DNA of 8,000 nucleotides from an uncultured Candidatus Melainabacteria bacterium. Its GTDB lineage: Bacteria > Cyanobacteriota > Vampirovibrionia > Gastranaerophilales > Gastranaerophilaceae. A program made the position numbers and the translations under genes. The stretch lies in NCBI GenBank assembly GCA_934675225.1, contig CAKUQA010000041.1, forward strand, positions 1-8,000, written 5' to 3'. Shown here one piece after another: positions 1-5,350 of the stretch. Below the pieces are notes generated by a model. It was not told where the DNA came from. It made no database searches and saw only the letters and a list, made by a program, of their open reading frames with translations. Each line of letters opens with the position of its first letter. Within the stretch, counting starts at the first letter, position 1.

Positions 1-575
1 TAATCCTTTGCAACCTCGTGGCAAAGCTCGGAAAACTTACCGTCGGTCTTCTTCATAATATTAGCCTTTGTAACTACACAAACCTCTTTTCGATTATTTT
101 TTTCAGCATAATCAAAAGCGAATTTACAAATACGCAAAGATGCCTTACGAGTAATTATTTTTATACTTTCAGCAGTATCATTATCGACTTGACGTTCTAT
201 TCCTGCATACAAATCCTCAGTATTTTCCCGAACAACAATGATGTCTACATTATCAAAACGAGTTTTTACATTCGGCAAATTTTTACAAGGACGTAAATTT
301 GCGTACAAATCCAAATCTTTTCTCAATTGCACATTTACAGAGCGAAAACCTTTACCAATCGGAGTAGTAACAGGAGCTTTTAGAGCGACTTTATTTTGTT
401 TTATTGACTCCAAAACTCTTTGTGGTAACGGTACACCCTCTTTTTCTATAACATCAGCTCCTGCGGTTTGAATATTCCAATCTATTTTAACACCTGCAGC
501 ATCAATTATTTTTACAACAGCATCCGAAATTTCCGGCCCAATACCATCTCCGTTAATCAAAGTTATTTTCCTCAT
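1..575 (-). CDS. icd: Isocitrate dehydrogenase, N-terminal part (runs off the window)
   Basis: Oxidatively decarboxylates isocitrate to 2-oxoglutarate in the cytoplasm, feeding glutamate synthesis or the TCA cycle. About 191 codons are visible and the C-terminal part lies beyond position 1. The protein opens with MRKITLINGDGIGPE, the nucleotide-binding start of the isocitrate/isopropylmalate dehydrogenase family. Residues 79-96 give SVNVQLRKDLDLYANLRP, the substrate-binding Ser/Asn/Arg segment. Residues 115-127 give VRENTEDLYAGIE, and residues 169-180 (TKANIMKKTDGK) carry the catalytic lysine. The RENTEDLYAGIE and KANIMK forms fit isocitrate dehydrogenase rather than 3-isopropylmalate dehydrogenase (LeuB). 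NAD or NADP preference cannot be read because the deciding residues are C-terminal. The start at 575 is supported by a GAGGG SD a few bases upstream and a strong promoter at 606-634. The frame is open to the window edge. Confidence 0.9.
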   Translation of the reverse strand, partial: MRKITLINGDGIGPEISDAVVKIIDAAGVKIDWNIQTAGADVIEKEGVPLPQRVLESIKQNKVALKAPVTTPIGKGFRSVNVQLRKDLDLYANLRPCKNLPNVKTRFDNVDIIVVRENTEDLYAGIERQVDNDTAESIKIITRKASLRICKFAFDYAEKNNRKEVCVVTKANIMKKTDGKFSELCHEVAKD

Positions 576-605
576 TATCCCTCAACTTTCTATATCAATG
601 AACGC

Positions 606-634
606 ATTATACAACTTTTAAAAATTTTTGTAAA
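606..634 (-). promoter_or_regulatory. Sigma70-type promoter of the isocitrate dehydrogenase gene
   Basis: On the minus strand the -35 box TTTACA (629-634) is followed by exactly 17 bases and a perfect -10 box TATAAT (606-611). Transcription would begin near 599, giving a leader of about 25 nt that contains the GAGGG SD. This is one of the best promoter matches in the window. Confidence 0.75.
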
Positions 635-645
635 CAAAAAAAGTA

Positions 646-741
646 TTAACATTTCTTAACAATATATTTCTAAAAAGCAATTTTTATAAACATAAATTTT
701 TTATATAAGTAAGGTAGGTTATAAAAATTAGGTAGGTAATT
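646..741 (+). promoter_or_regulatory. Upstream region of the first glycine-zipper gene, with a duplicated AGGTAGGT
   Basis: This holds blocks also found ahead of the next gene: TTAACATTT (646-654), GCAATTTTT (677-685) and TATATAAGTA (702-711, a possible -10). No good -35 lies 17 bases upstream, so the exact promoter is uncertain. AGGTAGGT occurs twice, at 712-719 and 730-737. The second copy is placed to act as the SD for the ATG at 742. The first copy may be a leftover of a short duplication or a second docking site. Confidence 0.4.
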
Positions 742-1638
742 ATGAACGTTAGCACAGTAGGTTCATATATAAGACGTGCAGCAAAACTGTATCCGGATTT
801 TGTACTAGGAACAGGGAACGAACCATTTACTAAAGCATTACAAGAAACAGTAAAAGGCAGAAAAGCTGCAAACCAAAGTTATTTCGAAGCTGTTTGGGCA
901 GGCACCAAAAAGGGTGTCAGCGCTGCAGAAGCTCATAACGCTCAAATGATACAACGAGATGGAAATTTTTGGAAAAGCACTTGGAAAGCTTTAAAAACAA
1001 CTCCTAAAAAACTTCGTCAGGGTTGGGCTGCCGGTGGTAGAATTGCTGATAGAGCAGGCAAAACAGGATTATCAAAATTTTGGTCTCAATTCAAAGGTTC
1101 AATGGGCGGATTAGGGAAAAGAATGCCGTTAATTGGAACTCTTATGGCTATAGGTTTTGAAATTCCAAACCTATATTCTGCATTTAAAGATGAAGGACTT
1201 GTCGGCGGATTAATAGAAACCGGGAAAGCCGGTTTAAGACTTGGTGCCGGTATGACAGGTGCTGCCATAGGTCAAGCATTAATTCCAATACCCGTAGTCG
1301 GAGGTTTAGTAGGTTACTTTGCAGGTGACTGGCTAATGAGCCTTTTAACCGGCAAATCACACTCTGAAAAGAAAGCTGAAGCAAAAGAACAACAGCAAGC
1401 ACTCCTTGAGCAACAGCAACAAATGATGCAAGGCATGATGCCACAAATGACAGGACAGTTTGGACCTGCCCAATCATCACTTGCATTCAACCAATTTTCA
1501 GTTCCACAACCAACAATGACTCCTCAACAGTTAATGGCTATGCAACAACAACTATATGGAGGAAGTCTTACTTCCCCAATGGATCAAGACTTTATGGCTA
1601 TGACTTGCGGTTTAAACAAAGTAAATTATATGTGCTAA
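742..1638 (+). CDS. Glycine-zipper protein of unknown function with a Gln/Met-rich tail (paralogue 1)
   Basis: I do not recognise a named family for this 298-aa protein. There is no signal peptide. Residues 1-120 are basic and helical with many Ala, Lys and Trp. Residues 125-203 form a Gly/Ala-rich hydrophobic stretch with GxxxG-like spacing (for example GAGMTGAAIGQ, then PVVGGLVGYFAGDW), typical of glycine-zipper helices that pack in or against a membrane. Residues 205-235 are charged and then Gln-rich, and the tail to 298 is rich in Gln, Met and Pro and ends in Cys. The core beginning EIPNLYSAFK (140-149) matches the following gene (EIPDIINAYK), so the two are paralogues sharing one module. 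The start is supported by AGGTAGGT at 730-737. A membrane-active or membrane-scaffold role is inference only. A toxin or secreted effector is possible, but no such domain can be seen. Confidence 0.85.
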   Translation: MNVSTVGSYIRRAAKLYPDFVLGTGNEPFTKALQETVKGRKAANQSYFEAVWAGTKKGVSAAEAHNAQMIQRDGNFWKSTWKALKTTPKKLRQGWAAGGRIADRAGKTGLSKFWSQFKGSMGGLGKRMPLIGTLMAIGFEIPNLYSAFKDEGLVGGLIETGKAGLRLGAGMTGAAIGQALIPIPVVGGLVGYFAGDWLMSLLTGKSHSEKKAEAKEQQQALLEQQQQMMQGMMPQMTGQFGPAQSSLAFNQFSVPQPTMTPQQLMAMQQQLYGGSLTSPMDQDFMAMTCGLNKVNYMC

Positions 1639-1640
1639 GT

Positions 1641-1673
1641 AACTAATCGGTATATACTAAATACCGATTAGTT
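1641..1673 (+). terminator. Perfect 13-bp hairpin after the first glycine-zipper gene
   Basis: AACTAATCGGTAT (1641-1653) pairs perfectly with ATACCGATTAGTT (1661-1673) across the 7-base loop ATACTAA. It begins three bases after the stop codon. The sequence after it (GTTAACATTTTG) is only moderately T-rich, so termination may be partial. It could instead protect the 3' end of the mRNA or act as a processing site between the paralogues. Confidence 0.6.
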
Positions 1674-1674
1674 G

Positions 1675-1761
1675 TTAACATTTTGTTACAATAAGGCAAT
1701 TTTTTAGTAAAAAAATTTTTATATATAGTATACGGGGAATTATTAAAAAGGGAAATTTGAT
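1675..1761 (+). promoter_or_regulatory. Upstream region of the second glycine-zipper gene
   Basis: It repeats, in the same order, blocks seen before position 742: TTAACATTT (1675-1683), a CAATA block, GCAATTTTT (1696-1704) and TATATAGTA (1722-1730, a possible -10). The GCAATT-to-TATATA offset is 26 bases here and 25 there. The SD is AAGGG near 1748-1751, about ten bases before the ATG. The -35 element is not clear. Confidence 0.4.
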
Positions 1762-3087
1762 ATGACTACAACAGACTCAATTCAGAGCCGTAATTTGTTA
1801 CTTGCAAATTGGGTTAACGGAGTTCAAGCACAGGATACAGCACAACAACCAAGTGCGATACAAGAATTCGGCACCAATTTAATATTTGGTGTTCCACTAA
1901 TGGTTGGGGGGCCTTTATTATTTAAGAAACCATATTCCGTTTGGCAAGAAAGACAGGCTCGTCCAAATCAAACCTGGACACAAGCTTGGAATAGCGTAAC
2001 TACAAGAAACGAACAAGAGAAAAAAGCTCTTGAATATCTTAAAGATCCTAAAAGTAGAATAAATACGTATAAAAATAAGAACATGTTTTCTATTTTAAAA
2101 GAAATAGAATACGATATTCCGTCAGCACCTAATCAAACAAACATTAGTCAGTTGCAAGGAAAAGAGTTAACTAAATATAACAACGCAAAAGCTAAAAACT
2201 TTTACTATCAAGATGTAAAAAAATTGATTGAAGAAGCCAAAGCTAAAAAAATGACCGGAGCAGAATTAAAAGCTCAGTTGAAAAAAATTCAAGAAGCGAT
2301 GGCCAAAGCTGATGGAAAAGTAAATTTGGCTATTAAAAACGGAGCAATAAAACCGACTTCTCGCCTTGGGAAAGCATCCCACTGGGTAAAAACTAAAACA
2401 GGAGCATATAAAATCAAAGGTTCTATTTTGAAAAGCGCCAAAGGAGCTAACATCTTAAGAATAGCATCCAAAGCAGGCAAGGGAAGTTTCTTATTTGCTG
2501 CAATTGAAGGCATAGCAGAAATTCCGGATATTATCAACGCATATAAAGTTGATTCAAAACATGGAAATAAACAAGTTGTAAAATCCGGCGTAAAAGTTGC
2601 AGCTAGTGTTGGTGGCTTTGCGGCAGGTTCTGCTTTAGCATCAGCAGCTGCTGGAGCGCTTGGCGGTTCTGTTGCAGGTCCTGTTGGAACAGCAATTGGT
2701 TTTGTCGGAGGTCTTATCGGAGGTATAATTGCAACAAAACTTGCAGGTAAAGCTATGGACAAAGCTCTTGGTGAAAAAGATTCTCTAGAAAAAAGCGAAG
2801 CCAAAATTGCTGAAGAAGAAAAAGCAAAACAACAAGCAACTGAAGCCACAAATAATATTGAAGCTCAAAAAAATCTTCTTGCAGAAGTCGTGGCAAAAGC
2901 GGAAAAAGAAGGTGGATTTGATGACCAAGCAACCTTAGATGCATATAATGAAATATTACAAGAAAGAATGGCTGAAATAGGAGAAGATTCACAAGAAACA
3001 GAAACTTCAGCCGGCGTAGCACAAGGTTCCGATAACGAAACTCAAAAAGTTTTATCTCAACTTTCTACTCTAGCAAGCTATGCATAG
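1762..3087 (+). CDS. Glycine-zipper protein of unknown function with flanking coiled-coil segments (paralogue 2)
   Basis: This 441-aa protein matches no family I can name and lacks a signal peptide. Residues 35-56 form a short hydrophobic Gly/Pro-containing patch. Residues 85-195 are Lys/Glu/Ala-rich and probably helical or coiled coil (repeated KAKNFYYQDVKKLIEEAKAKK-like stretches). Residues 243-262 hold the shared AIEGIAEIPDIINAYK motif. Residues 275-330 are an intense Gly/Ala zipper with two likely membrane-spanning helices (about 282-300 and 305-325) and AGPVG at the turn. Residues 335-385 are again charged coiled coil (EKSEAKIAEEEKAKQQ), and the tail is acidic (EIGEDSQETETS). The module matches residues 130-205 of the gene upstream, while the N- and C-termini differ, so the two share a core with diverged arms. 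The likely role is a membrane-bound scaffold or a membrane-inserting protein. This is inference from composition. Confidence 0.85.
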   Translation: MTTTDSIQSRNLLLANWVNGVQAQDTAQQPSAIQEFGTNLIFGVPLMVGGPLLFKKPYSVWQERQARPNQTWTQAWNSVTTRNEQEKKALEYLKDPKSRINTYKNKNMFSILKEIEYDIPSAPNQTNISQLQGKELTKYNNAKAKNFYYQDVKKLIEEAKAKKMTGAELKAQLKKIQEAMAKADGKVNLAIKNGAIKPTSRLGKASHWVKTKTGAYKIKGSILKSAKGANILRIASKAGKGSFLFAAIEGIAEIPDIINAYKVDSKHGNKQVVKSGVKVAASVGGFAAGSALASAAAGALGGSVAGPVGTAIGFVGGLIGGIIATKLAGKAMDKALGEKDSLEKSEAKIAEEEKAKQQATEATNNIEAQKNLLAEVVAKAEKEGGFDDQATLDAYNEILQERMAEIGEDSQETETSAGVAQGSDNETQKVLSQLSTLASYA

Positions 3088-3091
3088 CAAA

Positions 3092-3120
3092 TTGACATAA
3101 ACAAAATAAAATGATATAAG
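3092..3120 (+). promoter_or_regulatory. Sigma70-type promoter of the two-microprotein operon
   Basis: A perfect -35 TTGACA (3092-3097), a 17-base spacer and a -10 TATAAG (3115-3120, five of six consensus bases). It starts five bases after the stop codon of the preceding gene, so the small genes downstream do not depend on read-through. Transcription should start near 3127, leaving a leader of about 48 nt. Confidence 0.75.
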
Positions 3121-3174
3121 AATAGTATGGGTAAAGCTTTAAAAATTAAAAAATGAAATTCATTAAGAAACGAA

Positions 3175-3363
3175 ATGACTCATATTTGGGGATCTGCCTT
3201 TATTTTAGGTGGAGGTTCTATGACATTGTTATTTAATGAATATAATCCAATAAAATATTTTTTTGGAGTGCTTGGATTTGTACTCACAATCATTATTTTC
3301 AATGCTTACTTTACAAGACGAATTGAGATGCAAAAAATGCTAAAAGATTTAGAGGAGGAATAG
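3175..3363 (+). CDS. Small membrane protein of unknown function (62 aa; 47 aa if the inner start is used)
   Basis: First gene of a two-gene unit with its own promoter. From the ATG at 3175 the protein has a short hydrophobic Gly-rich N-terminus (WGSAFILGGGSMTLLF) and a clear transmembrane helix at about residues 28-48 (YFFGVLGFVLTIIIFNAYF). A charged cytoplasmic-type tail follows (TRRIEMQKMLKDLEEE). The ATG at 3175 has only a weak purine-rich upstream sequence. An inner ATG at 3220 has a strong GGTGGAGG at 3208-3215 with 4-base spacing, so a 47-aa single-helix product is a serious alternative. The last codons contain the SD of the next gene, which ties their translation together. No family is recognised. 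Confidence 0.65.
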   Translation: MTHIWGSAFILGGGSMTLLFNEYNPIKYFFGVLGFVLTIIIFNAYFTRRIEMQKMLKDLEEE

Positions 3364-3364
3364 T

Positions 3365-3478
3365 ATGGATTATAATTTACTTTCACAATTAACTGCATTA
3401 GTTGGTTTTATAATAATTTCCGGATTTGTTATTTATAAATACAACAAACAAAATAAAGACTTTAAAGAAAAATTTTAA
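3365..3478 (+). CDS. Single-helix microprotein of unknown function (37 aa)
   Basis: Translation from the ATG at 3365 gives MDYNLLSQLTALVG, then a hydrophobic helix (FIIISGFVIY, about residues 12-24), then a Lys/Asn-rich tail ending KDFKEKF. A textbook AGGAGG at 3353-3358 with 6-base spacing lies inside the end of the previous gene, one base separates the two reading frames' stop and start, and a terminator follows at 3485. This gives good support for a real gene despite its size. Short N-terminus, one helix and basic tail recall CcoQ/FixQ of cbb3 cytochrome oxidase, but no oxidase genes are nearby and the resemblance is only topological. It may pair in the membrane with the protein encoded just upstream. 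Confidence 0.7.
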   Translation: MDYNLLSQLTALVGFIIISGFVIYKYNKQNKDFKEKF

Positions 3479-3484
3479 AACAAT

Positions 3485-3515
3485 AGAGCCGCTTTTAATA
3501 ATTAAAAGCGGCTCT
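3485..3515 (+). terminator. Bidirectional terminator between the microprotein operon and the 57-aa gene
   Basis: AGAGCCGCTTTTA (3485-3497) pairs with TAAAAGCGGCTCT (3503-3515), a GC-rich-based stem of at least 13 bp with a tiny loop. It lies seven bases after the stop of the 37-aa gene on the plus strand and 24 bases after the stop of the 57-aa gene on the minus strand. T-rich sequence follows on both strands (TTTC on plus, ATTGTTTT on minus), so it can serve both converging units. Confidence 0.8.
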
Positions 3516-3538
3516 TTCATAATGATTTAATAACTTCA

Positions 3539-3712
3539 TTAAACTGATGTAACGTTAAAATCTCTTTCAGACTTAAATGAAGTACAATTAAGCACACATT
3601 TCAAAAATTTCTCAATATTACTTTCCATTGTAGAAATTTCAGCTTTTAAAGCATTATAGCTTTCTTCTTTAACATCCTTTAGTGCATTTTCAAAAATTTC
3701 GTCATGATACAT
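3539..3712 (-). CDS. Small protein of unknown function (57 aa)
   Basis: Translation from the ATG at 3712 begins MYHDEIFENALKDVKEESYN, is helical and acidic through residue 36 (ALKAEISTMESNIEKF), then gives LKCVLNCTSFKSERDF with two cysteines four residues apart, ending NVTSV. It has no signal peptide or membrane helix, so it should be cytoplasmic. The start is supported by a strong AAGGAG about nine bases upstream, and the gene ends just before the bidirectional terminator at 3485-3515. It is divergent from the P-loop kinase gene. No family is recognised. The amphipathic helix suggests a small dimerising or partner-binding protein, which is inference. Confidence 0.65.
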   Translation of the reverse strand: MYHDEIFENALKDVKEESYNALKAEISTMESNIEKFLKCVLNCTSFKSERDFNVTSV

Positions 3713-3889
3713 TAGTCACATCTCCTTTTAAATTACTTTGCAAAAAGCAAATCTACCTTACATATTCCCATAACGGCATTTTTTAGAACAAACTTTAACA
3801 ATTTAAAGAATATTGTTACAAAATTTATCATTCCTACAAAATAAAAATAGTTTAATGTAAAATATTATCATATATACAGGGGAAATAGA
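3713..3889. promoter_or_regulatory. Divergent intergenic region between the 57-aa gene and the P-loop kinase gene
   Basis: This AT-rich spacer must hold the promoters of both divergent genes. TTGTTACAA at 3813-3821 also occurs at 1683-1691 ahead of the second glycine-zipper gene. On the plus strand TTGTTA (3813-3818) and TACAAA (3835-3840) make a weak -35/-10 pair with a 16-base spacer. TATACAGGGGAAAT directly before the kinase start resembles TATACGGGGAATT before the gene at 1762. I cannot fix either promoter with confidence. An AGGGGA SD precedes the ATG at 3890. Confidence 0.35.
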
Positions 3890-4720
3890 ATGACAACTGA
3901 TTTTCTAACAAATTACGATTATTATTCAAGCAGACGTGACATGGAAGTCATATCACAGATTGTAGAGTCTTTAAAAAAAATTTTAGAGGAAGATAAACAC
4001 CAACCACAACCTTTATTTTTAAAAACATCTGATAATCTTATTTTAAATATCGCAAGAAAAGTTGTTCAAGAAAAAAAGAAAACATTTCTTATCGGGATTA
4101 CAGGTGAAAGCGCATCCGGAAAAACTGTTTTTGTTGATAACACTATAAAAGCTTGCGTTAAAGATAAAAAAGAAGGCATTTATACAGTTATTCGTTGTGA
4201 TGACTACTATAAAGACACTTCAAAAGAATTACAAGAAGCAGGAAGTTATGAAGAATTATTTAAAACCGGTTTCAGCTTTGATACACCTGAAGCAATTGAC
4301 CTTGACTTAATGAAAAAGCATTTAATGAAATTAAAAACCGGAAAAGAAATAACTTCTCCAAGATATGATTTTGTAACTTGTGTTTCTAATCCTAACGGAG
4401 ACATAAAAAAACCGGCAAAGGTTGTTTTAACTGAAGGTTTATATGTTTTAAACGAAGGCGTTAGAGATATAATGGACGTCAAAGTTTATGTTTATACACC
4501 TTTAGAAGTTATTAAAGACAGGTGGTACAAAAGAGCTGCACTTCGAGGGAAAACAGGAACAGCTGCCGATTTACAATTCCAAGATGTTAATAGAACTGCA
4601 CAACAATATATTAGACCGGCTTATCAAATTTCTGATGCAGTTATTAATGGAATGGTTTCTCAAGAATATATACAAGAAATTACAGACAAAATCTTCAACA
4701 CTCTTGAAGAAATTGTTTAA
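3890..4720 (+). CDS. P-loop kinase of the uridine kinase/phosphoribulokinase family
   Basis: This 276-aa cytoplasmic protein probably phosphorylates a nucleoside or a small sugar-like substrate with ATP or GTP. Residues 67-79 (LIGITGESASGKT) are the Walker A loop. CDDYYKD at 103-109 matches the acidic substrate/Mg site of uridine kinases. FDTPEAIDLDLMKKHL (130-145), PRYDF (157-161) and the strand ending LTEGLYVL (180-187) follow the family order. RWYKRAALRGKT (211-222) is the lid region, where uridine kinases usually have R-R-x-x-R-D. About 60 residues lie ahead of the P-loop, whereas classical uridine kinases of about 210 aa begin almost at it. I therefore leave out a udk symbol. Nothing in the neighbourhood reveals the substrate. 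The start follows AGGGGAAATAGA, a good SD, and a strong terminator follows the stop. Confidence 0.8.
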   Translation: MTTDFLTNYDYYSSRRDMEVISQIVESLKKILEEDKHQPQPLFLKTSDNLILNIARKVVQEKKKTFLIGITGESASGKTVFVDNTIKACVKDKKEGIYTVIRCDDYYKDTSKELQEAGSYEELFKTGFSFDTPEAIDLDLMKKHLMKLKTGKEITSPRYDFVTCVSNPNGDIKKPAKVVLTEGLYVLNEGVRDIMDVKVYVYTPLEVIKDRWYKRAALRGKTGTAADLQFQDVNRTAQQYIRPAYQISDAVINGMVSQEYIQEITDKIFNTLEEIV

Positions 4721-4739
4721 ATATAATATTTTAATAATA

Positions 4740-4770
4740 AAAAAGAGTACAGAAAACTGTACTCTTTTTT
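4740..4770 (+). terminator. Bidirectional intrinsic terminator between the kinase gene and the Cys-rich gene
   Basis: AAAAGAGTACA (4741-4751) pairs with TGTACTCTTTT (4758-4768) across the loop GAAAAC and runs into a T tract on the plus strand. The A-rich left side gives a T tract on the minus strand too, so it also ends the Cys-rich gene that converges from the right (stop codon at 4782-4784). Confidence 0.88.
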
Positions 4771-4781
4771 TATTTTTTATA

Positions 4782-5045
4782 CTATCTACCACAAGAAGTA
4801 CATCTTGGCTGAACAGGAATTACATAAATTTGTTCCATTTTGTTACATCCACAATCGGCAAATGCTTTTCTACATGTCGGGCATGGCATAACTTTAGCTT
4901 TTGTACATTCATCACATTTTTTTACTTTCTGTACCTTACATTTATTACAATTTTTAAAACCTGCAAACGGATTTAAGCTGAAATTCGTTTTATTTTCACC
5001 AATTCCAACATAAGGTAAAGGATTTAAATAAGAAACATAAGGCAT
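4782..5045 (-). CDS. Cysteine-rich mature part of a small exported protein, cut off from its signal peptide
   Basis: Reading from the ATG at 5045 gives 87 residues: a Pro/Tyr-rich start (PYVSYLNPLPYVG), then NPFAGF, then a dense cysteine region. That region has CNKC, CDEC, CPTC and, at the end, CTSC pairs plus a CGC, so four CxxC pairs as in metal-binding knuckles or disulfide clusters. No SD precedes this ATG. The open frame continues upstream without a shift through S-L-N-P to a single TAA at 5058-5060, and beyond it, in the same frame, to a perfect signal peptide. The native product was therefore almost certainly a secreted protein of about 119 residues, and this ATG is probably an internal Met. 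As it stands the mature part may be untranslated or translated only weakly. No family is recognised. Confidence 0.6.
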   Translation of the reverse strand: MPYVSYLNPLPYVGIGENKTNFSLNPFAGFKNCNKCKVQKVKKCDECTKAKVMPCPTCRKAFADCGCNKMEQIYVIPVQPRCTSCGR

Positions 5046-5054
5046 TGGATTTAA
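5007..5054 (-). repeat. 21-base in-frame direct repeat encoding LNPxPYV
   Basis: Copies at 5034-5054 and 5007-5027 (minus strand) differ at only a few bases and encode LNPMPYV and LNPLPYV, nine codons apart. The first copy begins before the apparent ATG at 5045, showing that the coding sequence originally extended further upstream toward the signal peptide. A third partial echo, SLNPF, follows downstream. Confidence 0.75.
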
Positions 5055-5057
5055 TGA

Positions 5058-5141
5058 TTAAATACCTTCCCATGCAAAAGCACTTTGAGCAGAAAATAAA
5101 ATTGCTCCAACGAGCCCTAAAGAAATAAATATTTTTTTCAT
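5058..5141 (-). pseudogene. Signal-peptide fragment of the interrupted Cys-rich exported protein gene
   Basis: Translation from the ATG at 5141 gives MKKIFISLGLVGAI, then LFSAQSAFA followed by WEGI and a TAA stop (5058-5060). This is a classic Sec signal peptide: two lysines, a hydrophobic core and an AFA cleavage site. A GGGAG SD sits six bases upstream and a TTGACA promoter lies further up. A 27-residue product that is almost all signal peptide makes little sense alone. The frame continues past the TAA into the Cys-rich protein, so I read the pair as one gene of 120 codons (4782-5141) broken by one nonsense codon, perhaps CAA to TAA. A sequencing or assembly error is the main alternative. 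Stop readthrough is unlikely because UAAU is a strong termination context. Confidence 0.7.
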
Positions 5142-5198
5142 ACAATACTCCCATATATTTAATACATACGTCTTTGTCACAATATATTTAACAAAGAA

Positions 5199-5226
5199 CT
5201 TGTATTTTTATTTTAAACTTTGTCAA
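5199..5226 (-). promoter_or_regulatory. Probable promoter of the Cys-rich exported protein gene
   Basis: On the minus strand a perfect -35 TTGACA (5221-5226) is followed, after 16 bases, by the weaker -10 TACAAG (5199-5204). The leader would be about 50 nt. CTTTGTCA occurs at both 5172-5179 and 5218-5225, and CTTTGT/ACAAAG form an inverted pair at 5172-5196, which could be a regulator site. Confidence 0.5.
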
Positions 5227-5286
5227 AAATTTTACTATGCCTACTAATGGAATACGTATTAAACTTTTTACCTAATATAAAAAGAC

Positions 5287-5324
5287 AAAAAAAATAAGGT
5301 CTGCATAAAAACACAAACCTTATT
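5287..5324 (-). terminator. Intrinsic terminator of the SLH protein gene
   Basis: On the minus strand AATAAGGTTTG (5314-5324) pairs with CAGACCTTATT (5293-5303), 11 bp with one G-U pair, around a 10-base loop. It is followed by a run of eight T residues (5287-5294 on the plus strand is all A). It lies about 27 bases after the SLH gene stop. Confidence 0.85.
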
Positions 5325-5350
5325 TTCCATAAATTAAATTATATTACCTC

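Noticed and set aside
18..659. Three plus-strand open frames over the first 660 bases
   Set aside because: They are antisense to the clearly recognisable isocitrate dehydrogenase on the minus strand, or cover its promoter region, and give Ile/Phe/Asn-rich peptides with no SD support.
2289..3022. Long minus-strand open frames inside the second glycine-zipper gene
   Set aside because: They arise from the Ala/Gly/Lys/Glu-rich codons of the plus-strand gene, have Leu/Phe-rich biased composition and no plausible start.
742..3087. Reading the glycine-zipper pair as a bacteriocin/toxin-immunity system
   Set aside because: There is no leader peptide with a double-glycine site, no transporter or immunity gene, and both proteins share the same core instead of forming a toxin and a small partner.
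3127..3236. Short leader peptides (starts at 3127 and 3153) before or over the 62-aa gene
   Set aside because: Neither has an SD, and neither has the run of regulatory codons or the terminator/antiterminator pairing expected for attenuation.
3365..3478. Identification of the 37-aa protein as CcoQ of a cbb3 oxidase
   Set aside because: Only the generic one-helix topology agrees. No ccoN, ccoO or ccoP lies next to it and it has its own promoter with another microprotein.
4584..4976. A 130-aa plus-strand frame overlapping the end of the kinase gene
   Set aside because: It overlaps the conserved kinase C-terminus, the bidirectional terminator and the Cys-rich protein on the other strand. Its composition is shadow-like.
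5152..5180. A second promoter (GTGACA/TATATG) for the Cys-rich gene
   Set aside because: The -10 would lie about ten bases from the start codon and overlap the SD, leaving no leader for ribosome binding.
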